Below are positions 16,204 through 25,900 of a stretch of DNA of 64,000 bases, piece after piece. The first letter of the stretch is position 1. Each line of letters opens with the position of its first letter. The notes beneath the pieces are model-generated. The model saw only the letters and a program-made list of their open reading frames with translations. It ran no database searches and was not told the origin of the DNA. This DNA comes from Phycisphaerales bacterium (GTDB lineage: Bacteria > Planctomycetota > Phycisphaerae > Phycisphaerales > UBA5793), in the NCBI GenBank assembly GCA_020852515.1, contig JADZAS010000037.1, forward strand, positions 62,001-126,000. Direction: 5' to 3'. The position numbers and the translations under genes were made by a program.

Positions 16204-17654
16204 CGCACCGCCTCCGATCCAGAATGGAAGGCGGAATGCGCATCGCGCTTGAACACTCCCATCTGCGTCGGGCTGCCGACCTCGGCATCCTCTGGACCGA
16301 CCGGCAGGAAGTGCACGCGGTAGCCATGTTCGTTCGCCACGCGGCCCGCCCAGTGCCGGAACTGATCGCGAGTCCACTCGAACCGGTGGTCGCGATGGCG
16401 AAACGCCCCGGCCGGCAGCGTTTCCCAGCGAACGTTGTACTCACGATTGGGAGTGGTGATGACCACTGTTCGCGGCTTGGCAAACTCGAACACCGCGCGT
16501 TCGAATGCCTGCAGGCGGGGCTGATCGAGGTGCTCGATCACTTCGACGATTGCCGCCGCGTCGAAGCCCGACAGGCGGTCGTCGCGATAGATGAGTGAAC
16601 CGTGGCGCAGGTCGATGCGCTGGCGCAGGTGCTCAGCCATGCGCTCGAAGCGCAGCCGCTCCGCCGCGCGCTGCAGACTGCCCAGCGAAACGTCGACGCC
16701 GACGATGCGCGTGAACTGCTTTTCCTGCAGCAGCAGTCGCAGCAGGTTTCCTTCGCCGCACCCCAGGTCGAGCACGCTTGCGGCGCCGCCGCCCTTGAGC
16801 GCGCTGACAACCGATCCGAGGCGCTGCTGATTCAGGCTCAGAGGCCGCTCTATGGCTTCTTCTTCCGCTGCGTGCTCGGCTTGGGCGGCATCGGGGTCCA
16901 GATCGTTCTCACCCTCCGTGAGCCGCGCGAGCGCATCGCGCGAGAGTCGAGACTGGTACTTGAGATAGCGCGTCGTGATAAACTCGCGATGCGGATGCTC
17001 CTTGAGCCAGTCCTTTCCGCGAACGAGCAACTTCTCGACTTCATCCTCGCCGACCCAGTAGTGCTTGTCGTTGTCAAGCACGGGAATGAGGATGTAAAGA
17101 TGCTGCAGCAGCGACTGAAGAGTTGTCGTTTGCTTGAGCTCAACGGAAAACACGTGACCTTCGCCCCATTCGGGAAATGCCTCGTCGAGCGGGTGAGCCG
17201 CGATCTGCACTTCGTACCCCAGCGGCTCGAAGAGCGAGCGGATCATCGCTTCACCGCCGCGGCAGGAAACGACGGCGATGCGGGCGGCCAGTGCCGTTGC
17301 GCACTGCACGAGCTGTGGCCGCTCCTTGCAGCGGCCGTTCATGGCCGTGGCAAACAAGCCGTTCATCGCCACACTCAGGAACGAAGAGGCGACATACGGC
17401 CGGTCGTTGACATACTGATCGAGCCCGCGCTGGCCGCGCATCGACCCGCCTCGGCGCACGAGGGCCACGGGATCGACATCAAGCAGCACCGCCACCTGGC
17501 AGCGCTGTTCATCCGCCTGAGGATAAAAAACGTGCACATGGCCAAACGACTGTTCGAAGGTCTGCACCCGGGCCGGGTTCTTGTGCAGCAGATAGCCCAG
17601 ATCCGTGGCGGGGGATCCATCGGGAAAGCGGGTTGCGGCAATCGTCAGCAGCAT
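16200..17654 (-). CDS. hen1: RNA 3'-terminal ribose 2'-O-methyltransferase Hen1
   Basis: The 484-aa product is bacterial Hen1. The N-terminal half (to about residue 230) is the domain that in well-studied systems helps Pnkp ligate. The C-terminal half is a SAM methyltransferase: VLDLGCGEGNLLRLL for SAM binding, VGVDVSLGSL, and the Hen1 metal-site residues in VEVIEHL and in FRHRDHRFEWTRDQF. It marks the 3'-end at the repair junction with a 2'-O-methyl group, so the same toxin cannot cut again. It is the promoter-proximal gene of the two-gene operon and overlaps pnkp by four bases. The intergenic region upstream is about 200 bases. Confidence 0.93.
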   Translation of the reverse strand: MLLTIAATRFPDGSPATDLGYLLHKNPARVQTFEQSFGHVHVFYPQADEQRCQVAVLLDVDPVALVRRGGSMRGQRGLDQYVNDRPYVASSFLSVAMNGLFATAMNGRCKERPQLVQCATALAARIAVVSCRGGEAMIRSLFEPLGYEVQIAAHPLDEAFPEWGEGHVFSVELKQTTTLQSLLQHLYILIPVLDNDKHYWVGEDEVEKLLVRGKDWLKEHPHREFITTRYLKYQSRLSRDALARLTEGENDLDPDAAQAEHAAEEEAIERPLSLNQQRLGSVVSALKGGGAASVLDLGCGEGNLLRLLLQEKQFTRIVGVDVSLGSLQRAAERLRFERMAEHLRQRIDLRHGSLIYRDDRLSGFDAAAIVEVIEHLDQPRLQAFERAVFEFAKPRTVVITTPNREYNVRWETLPAGAFRHRDHRFEWTRDQFRHWAGRVANEHGYRVHFLPVGPEDAEVGSPTQMGVFKRDAHSAFHSGSEAVR

Positions 17655-17850
17655 CTCGGTTCATCGTAACAGCGCCGATCGACGCCGCGCGACGCTCCTG
17701 AGGCGCCACGTGGAGGCGGAGGCGTTGCGGCGCAGACGGTGCGTGCCTGCAGCGCCGGTGGGCGCGCATCTTCGGCGTGCCGCGACGCCGCATGGAGCGG
17801 CGCGCAGCGCTATCGATGCAGATGCGTCATCAAGTCTCGACCGAGCGGCG

Positions 17851-18297
17851 TCAGCGCACCGTGTAGCGCCCGCGGCCCTGCTTCTTGAAGAGGTCTTTCC
17901 GCTTGAGCAGGGTGAGATTCACCATGGTGCGGAAGTTGGCCGCGTTGGTCTTGTAGCCGCTGCGGAGCACGGCTTCTGCGGCATCGCCCACGCTGAGCAC
18001 CTTGCCCTTGAGCGCGTCCTGCAGCGCCGCGGTGAGCGTGGTCTTGTTCATGGACCTTGTCCGGGCGGCCTTGGAGCGGCCGACGCCGCGCCGCGCGACG
18101 CGGCCGCGCGGGCGAGCGCCGCTCGATGGGATCGAGGCGGCTGTTCCGCCGAGCGCTGCGATCTCCGCGTCGATGTGCGCCAGCTCGCTTTCCAGTTGGC
18201 GCCGGCGCGATTCGACCTGGCCCAGTTGCGAGGCGCGGCGATCGAGTTCGCGTCGAAGTTCAGCGGTGGAAATCCGAGTGAGTCGGGGTGCGGCCAT
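17851..18297 (-). CDS. Coiled-coil protein with C-terminal HARE-HTH-like winged helix
   Basis: A 148-aa basic protein. Residues 1-55 form a heptad-rich coiled coil (STAELRRELDRRASQLGQVE and RRRQLESELAHIDAEIAAL), then a basic linker (RPRGRVARRGVGRSKAARTR), then a C-terminal domain with VLSVGDAAEAVLRSGYKTNA and VNLTLLKRKDLFKKQGRGRY. The last part resembles a HARE-HTH/HB1-type nucleic-acid-binding fold, known from RNA polymerase delta, restriction enzymes and chromatin proteins. ATG at 18297 with AGGG upstream is preferred to earlier in-frame starts. A clear paralogue is at 63114-63533 in this same window. Likely a chromatin-like or regulatory DNA-binding protein; targets unknown. Confidence 0.75.
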   Translation of the reverse strand: MAAPRLTRISTAELRRELDRRASQLGQVESRRRQLESELAHIDAEIAALGGTAASIPSSGARPRGRVARRGVGRSKAARTRSMNKTTLTAALQDALKGKVLSVGDAAEAVLRSGYKTNAANFRTMVNLTLLKRKDLFKKQGRGRYTVR

Positions 18298-18368
18298 GAT
18301 GACATGCCCTCTGAATTGCGGTTTGGGTCTCTTCGCCTGGCCGGTGCACGCAAGCTGGGGATGCATCG

Positions 18369-18378
18369 GTGGAACCAC
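18369..18378. promoter_or_regulatory. Palindrome GTGGAACCAC upstream of the HARE-HTH-like gene
   Basis: The 10-base near-palindrome lies 72 bases before the ATG at 18297. The identical sequence, followed by the same TCG, lies at 18797-18806, 80 bases before the proposed start of the next leftward gene. The matching distance suggests a shared binding site, possibly for the HARE-HTH-like protein itself. Confidence 0.5.
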
Positions 18379-18540
18379 TCGGCCGAGCCGCCGAGTTCAC
18401 AGGTTAGTATACGCCGCAGGCGCAGCGCGCCGCCACCGCCGGTCGATTTCGACCGGCCCGCTGAAGTTGGGGGGACAACTATGCAGCCGGTGTGGCCGAT
18501 CAGGCAGCCACAGGTGGGGCGATGCGAGAGCAGGCCAGCC

Positions 18541-18717
18541 TCAGACCCGCTTGGGCGAGCCCTGGCCATCCGTCTCATCGAAGACATCATCGAGGCGCGC
18601 CAGTTCGGCGAGAATCTCCTTTCGCCTGGCCTGCAGTTGCGCCAGTCGCTCCTGAGGATCCTGGCGTGGACGCCGCGGCTGCCCGCTGTTCCGCCTGCGA
18701 TGTCTCGGCTTGCTCAC
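18541..18717 (-). CDS. Small basic protein with a short coiled-coil end
   Basis: A possible 58-aa protein from GTG at 18717, which has AGAGG at a good distance. The first half is strongly basic (SKPRHRRRNSGQPRRPRQ) and the second half is a predicted helix (ERLAQLQARRKEILAELARL) ending in an acidic stretch. It resembles the N-terminal coiled coil of the neighbouring HARE-HTH-like protein and is preceded by the same GTGGAACCAC palindrome. An earlier in-frame start at 18789 is possible. No family is recognised; a nucleic-acid-binding helper is only a guess. Confidence 0.5.
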   Translation of the reverse strand: MSKPRHRRRNSGQPRRPRQDPQERLAQLQARRKEILAELARLDDVFDETDGQGSPKRV

Positions 18718-18796
18718 GTGCCGTACCTCTGTGCGCAGGCGGTTACGGCGATACGCGCCGTCAGCGCGCCTGCGGTGGTTTATGTTCACGATTCAA

Positions 18797-18806
18797 GTGG
18801 AACCAC
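18797..18806. promoter_or_regulatory. Second copy of the GTGGAACCAC palindrome
   Basis: Identical to the copy at 18369-18378 and placed 80 bases before the GTG start at 18717. It supports that start over 18789, which would lie only 8 bases away. Confidence 0.5.
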
Positions 18807-19589
18807 TCGCGCCGCGATGCGGCGTGATTATGCAGGCGCTGTTCGACGCGCCGGCGAAGCGCCGCGTGAGCGATGACACCCAACCAAGTGGCCACCAGAT
18901 CATGCGGGTGCATAATACCATCTATATTGCCTATCCACTATCGTTTCTCAATTTATGCGCTGAGAAATTGAAAAATGTTTGTTGTTGAGCCGGTCTTCTC
19001 GGGCCACTGCCGGCGTCGCGCCATTTTTGCGCCGCATCCGACGGCCGCCGCGCGGAATTCGGGCCGTTCCACGGCCGCTTTCGCGCTGACCGGGTCTCCT
19101 CGCCGCGGCGTCGGGAGGCGGCCAGGGCGCAGGCTTCAACATTATCCACATTTGCGGATACCAGAGTCAGCTATATTGGCCTCCCGCCTCGGCAGGAATT
19201 GAACCCGCCCCGGCGGCGGAACCCCCGCGCTCGATCAAGTCGACCGCTCCGAGGTGCGAGCCGGCGGGCCGCGCCCGCCGAGGGCCCGGCCTGTTCGATC
19301 GCCTCGGTCACGGCCGTGGAATCGTCCGGAACTGACGCCGCAGGCCGGGCAGCGCGAGCGGCGTGCCTTCCCTTTGCGGACCGGTCGCGGGTGGAAGATG
19401 GACGGCGCCGCCGAGTGCGCGCTGGAGTTGTCGCGCCGGATCGAGGGGCCGGCCGCCGACGATGTCTGGCCGGATCGCCTCGCCTTCGGGCGCTTCGGGC
19501 CGTGTGGCCAGCTCGACTACCCGTGAAGACGGCGGCGCCGGCTGGGGGTACGCGCAGCGATCGCCACTCGTCGGCCGTGCGGCCGACCG
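18807..19589. other. Noncoding stretch of about 780 bases
   Basis: No convincing gene. The first 150 bases (around 18900-18980) are the most AT-rich DNA of the neighbourhood and could hold the promoter for the leftward genes. The rest is very GC-rich, with open but protein-unlike frames on both strands. GCAGG-AATTGAA-CCCGC near 19191-19210 resembles an isolated tRNA T-arm, but no tRNA can be built around it. A leftward frame at about 19320-19530 has weakly protein-like content without a start. Confidence 0.5.
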
Positions 19590-19949
19590 TCAGGCGATGC
19601 TGCGCAGCGCCCCGATTCCACCGGCCGCCGGGAGAGCGTCGAACTCGGTCCACGCGGCTGACGACAGTTGCGACTCAGTCATGAAGACCATGTTGACAGC
19701 CAGTCCGGCAGGCTCGTTGAGCCCGCGATCGAAGGACTGTCCAACGTACCGAGGCGACAGAGAAACGCCGACATAGACGCTGCCGTCGAGACGCACCGGG
19801 CGATCCAGCCGCAGCCTCATGATCTGACTGCCGCCCGACGGGCTCCCGATCGCGATGCACGTCCCGCAGATCGGCGATGGATTCTCATCATGGAACTCGA
19901 ACGGATCGGTCACGGCGAGGCTGAATCGGCGGCTCAACAGAAGTGCCAT
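19590..19949 (-). CDS. Hypothetical protein, candidate immunity partner of the Rhs toxin
   Basis: A 119-aa soluble protein that starts 22 bases after the Rhs gene ends, on the same strand. The sequence is mixed alpha/beta in flavour (FSLAVTDPFEFHDENPSP, IMRLRLDRPVRLDGSVYV, GLAVNMVFMTESQLSSAAW) with no signal peptide. I recognise no family. In polymorphic Rhs toxin loci the small gene just after the toxin is normally its immunity gene, which is the only ground for this suggestion. It could instead be an unrelated small gene. Confidence 0.55.
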   Translation of the reverse strand: MALLLSRRFSLAVTDPFEFHDENPSPICGTCIAIGSPSGGSQIMRLRLDRPVRLDGSVYVGVSLSPRYVGQSFDRGLNEPAGLAVNMVFMTESQLSSAAWTEFDALPAAGGIGALRSIA

Positions 19950-19971
19950 TTGCTTCGGAGGCTCCTTCTCT

Positions 19972-22900
19972 CTATTCCAAAGGAAGCGGATCGATCTTGA
20001 TGATGCGAATCGGAATGCCGCCCGGCCCGTAGACGGTGAATTCAGTGCCTCCCCCAGGTTGGCCGAATTGTGGCTTTACCCGAGTAGGAGGACACGTACT
20101 GCATTTGGAATCAAACTCGATGCGGGCGCGCCGCGTCGGTGCTCGTTCGAGGGCTAGCGAATGTTGAGCGTCGAGGCCGGTGTCGTATACATCCCTTGTC
20201 ACGTAGTTTCGTCCCGGCCTGCCACCTCGCAAGAGTCCGGTGCGTCCCATTGCCTCCATTTCTGCGACACTACCATATCGAACACAAGAGATGCCACACC
20301 GCACTCGCGCCGTGCTTCCTGTCAAGCAGCCTACAGCCTTCGGTGCGGCACGTCCCGCTAGGCCAAGGTATCCTATATTCCGAAAGGAATCACCAAGAGA
20401 GTGCATATCGCCTTCAACGACTGCTGTAGCGATTCCATCCGCCCAGTTGTTCGCCGCGCCCCAACCTATCTTGCAGACGAGAACAGGAGTGGTCGAGTCG
20501 GGTGAGTCCTGGCGCGCCGTCTCAAGCGTGCGGTGGATACGCGACTCTTCCAGATATTCGTCATCCATCAAGTTCAGACTCGTTCCCACATAGATCACGG
20601 ACTCCTTGACGACGAAGTCGATGGTTCGCTTTGCGCCAACAGCCAAATCGCACGCATCGCCACCAATGTCAGTCGCAGTGCCCCACAGCACTTCCTTTGC
20701 GTAGAAGAGCCAATCATTCAATCCTCCCTTCCCGTCGGGGCCGAGGAGGCCGATGAAATCGAGTTGTCCGATCGGTTGACCATCCACGTAAAGGTACAGC
20801 GTCGCGCCGCCATAGAAGCCGATCGGATCCCTCTCCAGCCACCTCCCCAGGACCGGGTCGTACCAGCGGAAGCGGACGGTGTACTGGCTGGTCTCGGGGT
20901 TGAAGACGTAGCCGTCCCAGGCGATGGGGTTGTCGGGGCCGTGGACGAGGGATGTTCCACTGCCAGTCGAGTTGAATGAGACCTGGCCGTTGGGCAGGGC
21001 CGCCTGGGCCGAGTTGCCCGTGAGCGCCTGGAGGGTCAGGAGATCATTGCTGTCAATCACGCCGTCGCGGTTGAGGTCCTGCTCGACCATGTAACCGCCC
21101 TGACCGATCGAGTTGTTTCCCGAGCCCATGGTCGCCAGGATGGCGTTCTTGTCCGCAGCGCTCGCCGCGCCGTCGTTGTTCACATCGCCGCCGAAGTGGT
21201 GGCGCGCCTTGCCGTAGGCTTCGTAGGTGTTGCGCTCGACCACGCGCGCATTGCTCGAGTCCACCATCGCCACGGCGCTGAACTGGGCGTCGCTGAGGTA
21301 GTAGAACTCCTCGTCGTAGGTGTCATCGGCGTCAAGATCGCGCCGGCGGAGCACCGCATCGTCGATGTAGCGCTTGCCCCAGACGATCTGGGCCCGCTCA
21401 TCTTCAGTGAAGCCCGACGACCACGAGCGGTCGATGCGTTCTTCGAGAAGTTGCCAGTTGGCCGAGTAGTACATGAGGCGCATCTCGTCCAGGCCCGGTC
21501 CGCCGACGACGGGGTTGCGCGACCGCTTCACCGTGCGCCAGTGCAGGGCATTGTACTCATACTCGCCCAGCGGCGTCGTGCCGACGGTGACGGATGTGAG
21601 CCGGTTCCACGCATCGTGCGTGTAGTACATCGTGCTCGTGCCCGTCTGGTTGGGCGACTCGGTCATGTTGCCGGCGTCGTCATACGCAAAGGGCAGCGCC
21701 GGCGGGCCGGTTACCGGCGTGAGGTCCTCGATCTCATTGGCTGCGTTGTGGGTGCGCAGTTGATCTTCAGTTGATTCATACGCGCCATCGCCATCGCTGT
21801 CGCGCCACGAGGTGTCCCAGTTGCCGAGCATGTCCAGGGCCCACTTCTGCCCGCCGACCGCAGACGACCACGAGCCGCCATCGGCGCCGCGGTCCGCCTG
21901 CTCGAGGCGATCGAGACCGTCATACGAATAGACAAAGTCGCGATCAACCCACGTCGCGCCGGGCCGAGCATCGCTCATCGAGAGCCGATTGCTCGTGCGG
22001 TCATACGTGTAGTCGAGTTCGATCAGCGGCGGCAGGTTCGGCAGGCTACCGAGACCGGTCGTGTAGGCGCCATCGACCCACGCCTGTTTCTTCACGCGGC
22101 CGAAGCGATCCCAGCCGGGATACACCCCCGCGTTCTGCGTCTGGTACGCTTGCGTGCGCCGCTTGCCGTTGTGGCTTACCGTCCGATCCAGTTGCACATC
22201 CGCCGTCGCGTAATCGACGGCAGCAATCATGCCCAGGCCGAGGTGTTCGTAAAGCACAAGATCGGTCTGCGAGCCATCAAGGACCATGCGCGTGAGGCGC
22301 GCAATGTCATCGTCGAGGCTGCTCTGCGAACCATAGTGATGATCGAGCACTGAACCATCGGGATACGTCAGCGTGCTCAGCCGGCTGCGGTTGCCGGCGC
22401 TGACGGCCGCCGAGTCGTAGGCGTACTGCACGCGCCGCGTGTTGCCCGTCGGCACGCCGCTGCCGTCGTAGGTCACCACGCCGTCGTAGTCCTGGTAGAT
22501 CTGCTCGATCTGCCAGAGCGGCGAGTAGGCAAACTCAGCCTGGTTCTTTGCGGTCGTGCCCGCGACGTCGGTGTATGAAGTCACGCTCTGCAGCCGGCCG
22601 AAGTCGTCGAACTGCACACCGATGGAGAGCGCCCAATTGTCAATATCGCTGCCCGGTGCGAGCGTCACAGCGTCGAGCGTCACGCGCCCGAGCGCATCGC
22701 GGCTGTAGGTGTGGATCGTCTCGTTCTGATCCTCAACGCTGAGCAGTTCGCCGAGCCGGTTGTACTGGTAGAGAACCTGGTACGTGCGGCCGGTTCCCGC
22801 CTCGCCGGTGGTCTCATCCGGATAGTGGACCGCGCCTAGCAGGCTGTTGGAATCCAGCAGCGAGCCGCCCGCTGTGGTCACGCCGTAGAGGTACTCGGTC

Positions 22901-25900
22901 TCCTGCACTTCCGAGTCGTTGGGGTCGGTCGTCTCGGGCAGGTGTGCCACCTGCTTGCGGATGTTGCCCACGCCGTCGTAGACAAACGACGTGACGCGAT
23001 TCACGTCGTCCTCATCGCCGATGTCGGTGACTTCCCAGCGGTCGAGCGTGCCGCTCCAGGCGATGGCGATGCCTGACGTGTCGTCGTAGTTCTCCACGAC
23101 GGCGACGCGGCGGCCCATCATGTCGTAGGCGAACTTGGTCTCTTTGCCCAGCGAGTCGATCTGCAGATCGACCAGGCCGCGCGCGTTGTACGCCGTGGCC
23201 TCGATGATGAAGTTGTTCCAGAAATAGGAGTCGTAGTCGGGCGTGGTGGACGGCGGCCAGTCGGCGGGTGGATTCTGGCCTTTCTCAAACTCGTTCGACG
23301 TATAGCCGTCGCCGACGCCAAAGTTGGCGCTGCGGATGCGCCTGCGGAAGTCGTCGTAATAGAAGCCCGCATAGAGCGGAACGGCGGTGTCCTTGGTCAG
23401 CGCACCGGCGCCGGTCGCATCGTGCAGACGGTGGAACGTGCTCACCAGGTCCAGCGTGCCCCGCCGAGGCGAACTCGCATCACGGTCGTACTCATACGCC
23501 ATCTGCTCAATGACCTCGTCGGTCGCGATGCTGCCGGACACTTCGCCTTGGTTGTCGATCGGCGGCGAACCATCGCGCCCGGGGCCGTGGTCGTACAACT
23601 CACCATCGTGCACGACGTAGCGCGTCTTCATTCGGCCCATGCCGTCGTAATCCGATTTCACAACCGGCCAGTTCGGATCCCACATCACCACCGGCCGACC
23701 CACCGGGTCGTACCACCGGTTGGATTCAAGAAATGACGGCGATACAGCCGTCGGGTCGATTGCGATCGACTCGCGATACGGCAGGCCGCGCTGACTGAAC
23801 TCGCGCTTCACGTACAGCCCGCGGTCGGTGAGGTCCTGGTCGATGTCGGTCGGCTCGATCTGGAACAGCGCCTGCTCAAGCACGCGATCGAGATTGTCAT
23901 ACTCGACGATCTCATGCGGCGGCAGCGGGGAGATGGTGCGCATCGGCCTGCTGCGGAAGTCGTAGTGCACCTCGGTGTCGCGCACCACCGGGTTCATGCC
24001 CGACATCTCGCCGGTGAACAGGCGCGTCAGCGTCAGGTTGCCATCGCCCTGGCCCTGTTCGGGCTCGCCGGTGTGATCCCAGTCGTAGAAGAACTGGGCG
24101 ACAGTGTCCATGCTCTGTTCATCCGTGCCGGTGCGCACTTCGAGCACGCGATCGAGCACGTCATACGCGTGATACTCGGTGATTGTGCCGTTGGCGTCGG
24201 TCATGAACTGCACACGGCCGAGGTCGTCGTACTCGATCGAAGTCGTCTCGGGGCTGTGGCCGGTGTCCCACCAGTCCAGCGTCGACTCGACGAGTCCCGA
24301 GAGCGAGTGCGTCACTTCCGCGCGCGACAGTTGCGTGCCAAGGCTGTAGTCACCTGCGGCGGGGTCGTAGTTGGCGATGTTGTCGATGGCGTAATCGCTG
24401 CGGCCGATGACGTCGTTATCCACGTTGAACCAGGTGACATTCGCAGGGCCGTTGGTTTCACTGCCGTTGGTCGCGGGCAGGATGACGGCGGCGTAGTAGG
24501 TGTCGAGCGTGGATCGCCCGGCGAATGGCCGCATTTCGCGATAGGTGTAGGTCGTTACGTCGCCGGGCAGCGTGATGCTGCGAATCCGACCGGCGATGTC
24601 GTACGCGTAGGTCGTGGTGAGCGAGCCGCCGTCGCTGTTGCGGCCGTCCCAGTCGTTGTTCGTCAGGGTGGGCAGGTTGATGGCTGACGGCAGGCCGGTT
24701 GTGTCGGAGTTGCGGGTGACAGAGAGCACCTTGCCGGCTGGCTCGTAGGCGCCGGAGGCGTCGAAGATGCGCTTGGTCAGCGCGCCGTCGGCCGCGAGCG
24801 ACCACGTGTTGTTGCCCAGCGTGTCGAAGAGTTCGGCGGATGAGTAGACGTCGCCGGTGCCGGTCGGCCCGTTTTCGGCCGCCAGTTCGGCTTCGCTGGC
24901 CATGCTCGTCCACTTGATGGCGTCGCCGGAGTGGAACGCGTAGCCGAAGGTCGTCGTTTCAATTTCATCAGCGGTCGGGGAGGCGGACTCCGTTCGATAG
25001 CGTCGCAATTCGGTGACGAGCCAGGGTCGGTTCGCGTCGAAATCGCAGTCCCAGATCTTCGTGTAGTTCGCAGGATCTGAGTCGTAGCCCTCGCGGAGGC
25101 GCTGGCTCTGCACGCGGTGATCGCTGTAGGTGTAGGCGTAGACGAGGCCGGAGGTGGTGCTCGCGACGTAGTCGGCTTCGGTTGACGCCGTGCCGATCGT
25201 GTAGTCGGACACGGCGGATGGCATCATCGCGAATGCCGTCTCGCGCAGGGCCGTGTACTCGTAGGCGGTGACCCACATGCGGCCGTCGGGGTCGCCGGAA
25301 GCGCCCGGCTCGACAAGGGCATACTGCATCAGATAGGGCGTCGGCGCTTCGGTTTCGCCGAGGTCAGCCCAGTCATAGAAGTGGTAGCGGTAGACAGAGG
25401 CCGAGCCGCCGACGTACTCGTCGATCTGCGTGGTCTTGAGAGTACCGACTTGCGGGTCGTGGTACGCATATTGGAACCGCTGGGACTCGCCGGAGCTGCC
25501 GCTGCATCCGCAGCCGGTCTGCACATATTGTCGGGACACCTTGCTGCCGGATTCTTCGTACGCGACGATTTTCGAAGCGAGGTCGATGAGCTTGGGAGAG
25601 CCCGGTGCACCAAGTTCGTCCCCGTCGTCGAGCATGAGCAGAGCGGCGGCAGCGGATTCGACGTCGGTGTATCCAAACTCCTCCGCGTATGCTTCGATCT
25701 GCTCGGCGCCGATGATCATCTTCAACTGATGGTCTTTGCCGATGACGGTGAGCCGCCCGTCGCTGCTGATGCGGCTGGTTACAGATGTGTCGTGGTAGCG
25801 GTACTGTGTGATGCGGACTCGGTCGGCGGGCTCGCCCCCCGTGCCTTCACCGTCGACTCTTTCACGCACAATGACCTGAATGAGATCGCCTGCGGTTCCC

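Noticed and set aside
18541-18789. CRISPR or tandem repeat array around the GTGGAACCAC copies
   Set aside because: Only two copies, 428 bases apart, with no regular spacers.
19180-19215. T-arm-like hairpin GCAGG-AATTGAA-CCCGC, possible tRNA or tmRNA end
   Set aside because: No acceptor partner, D-arm or anticodon arm can be found in either direction, and no tmRNA 5' end is seen.
19171-19684. Long open frames on both strands
   Set aside because: Arg/Pro/Ala-rich products typical of shadow frames in GC-rich DNA, without ribosome sites or family patterns.
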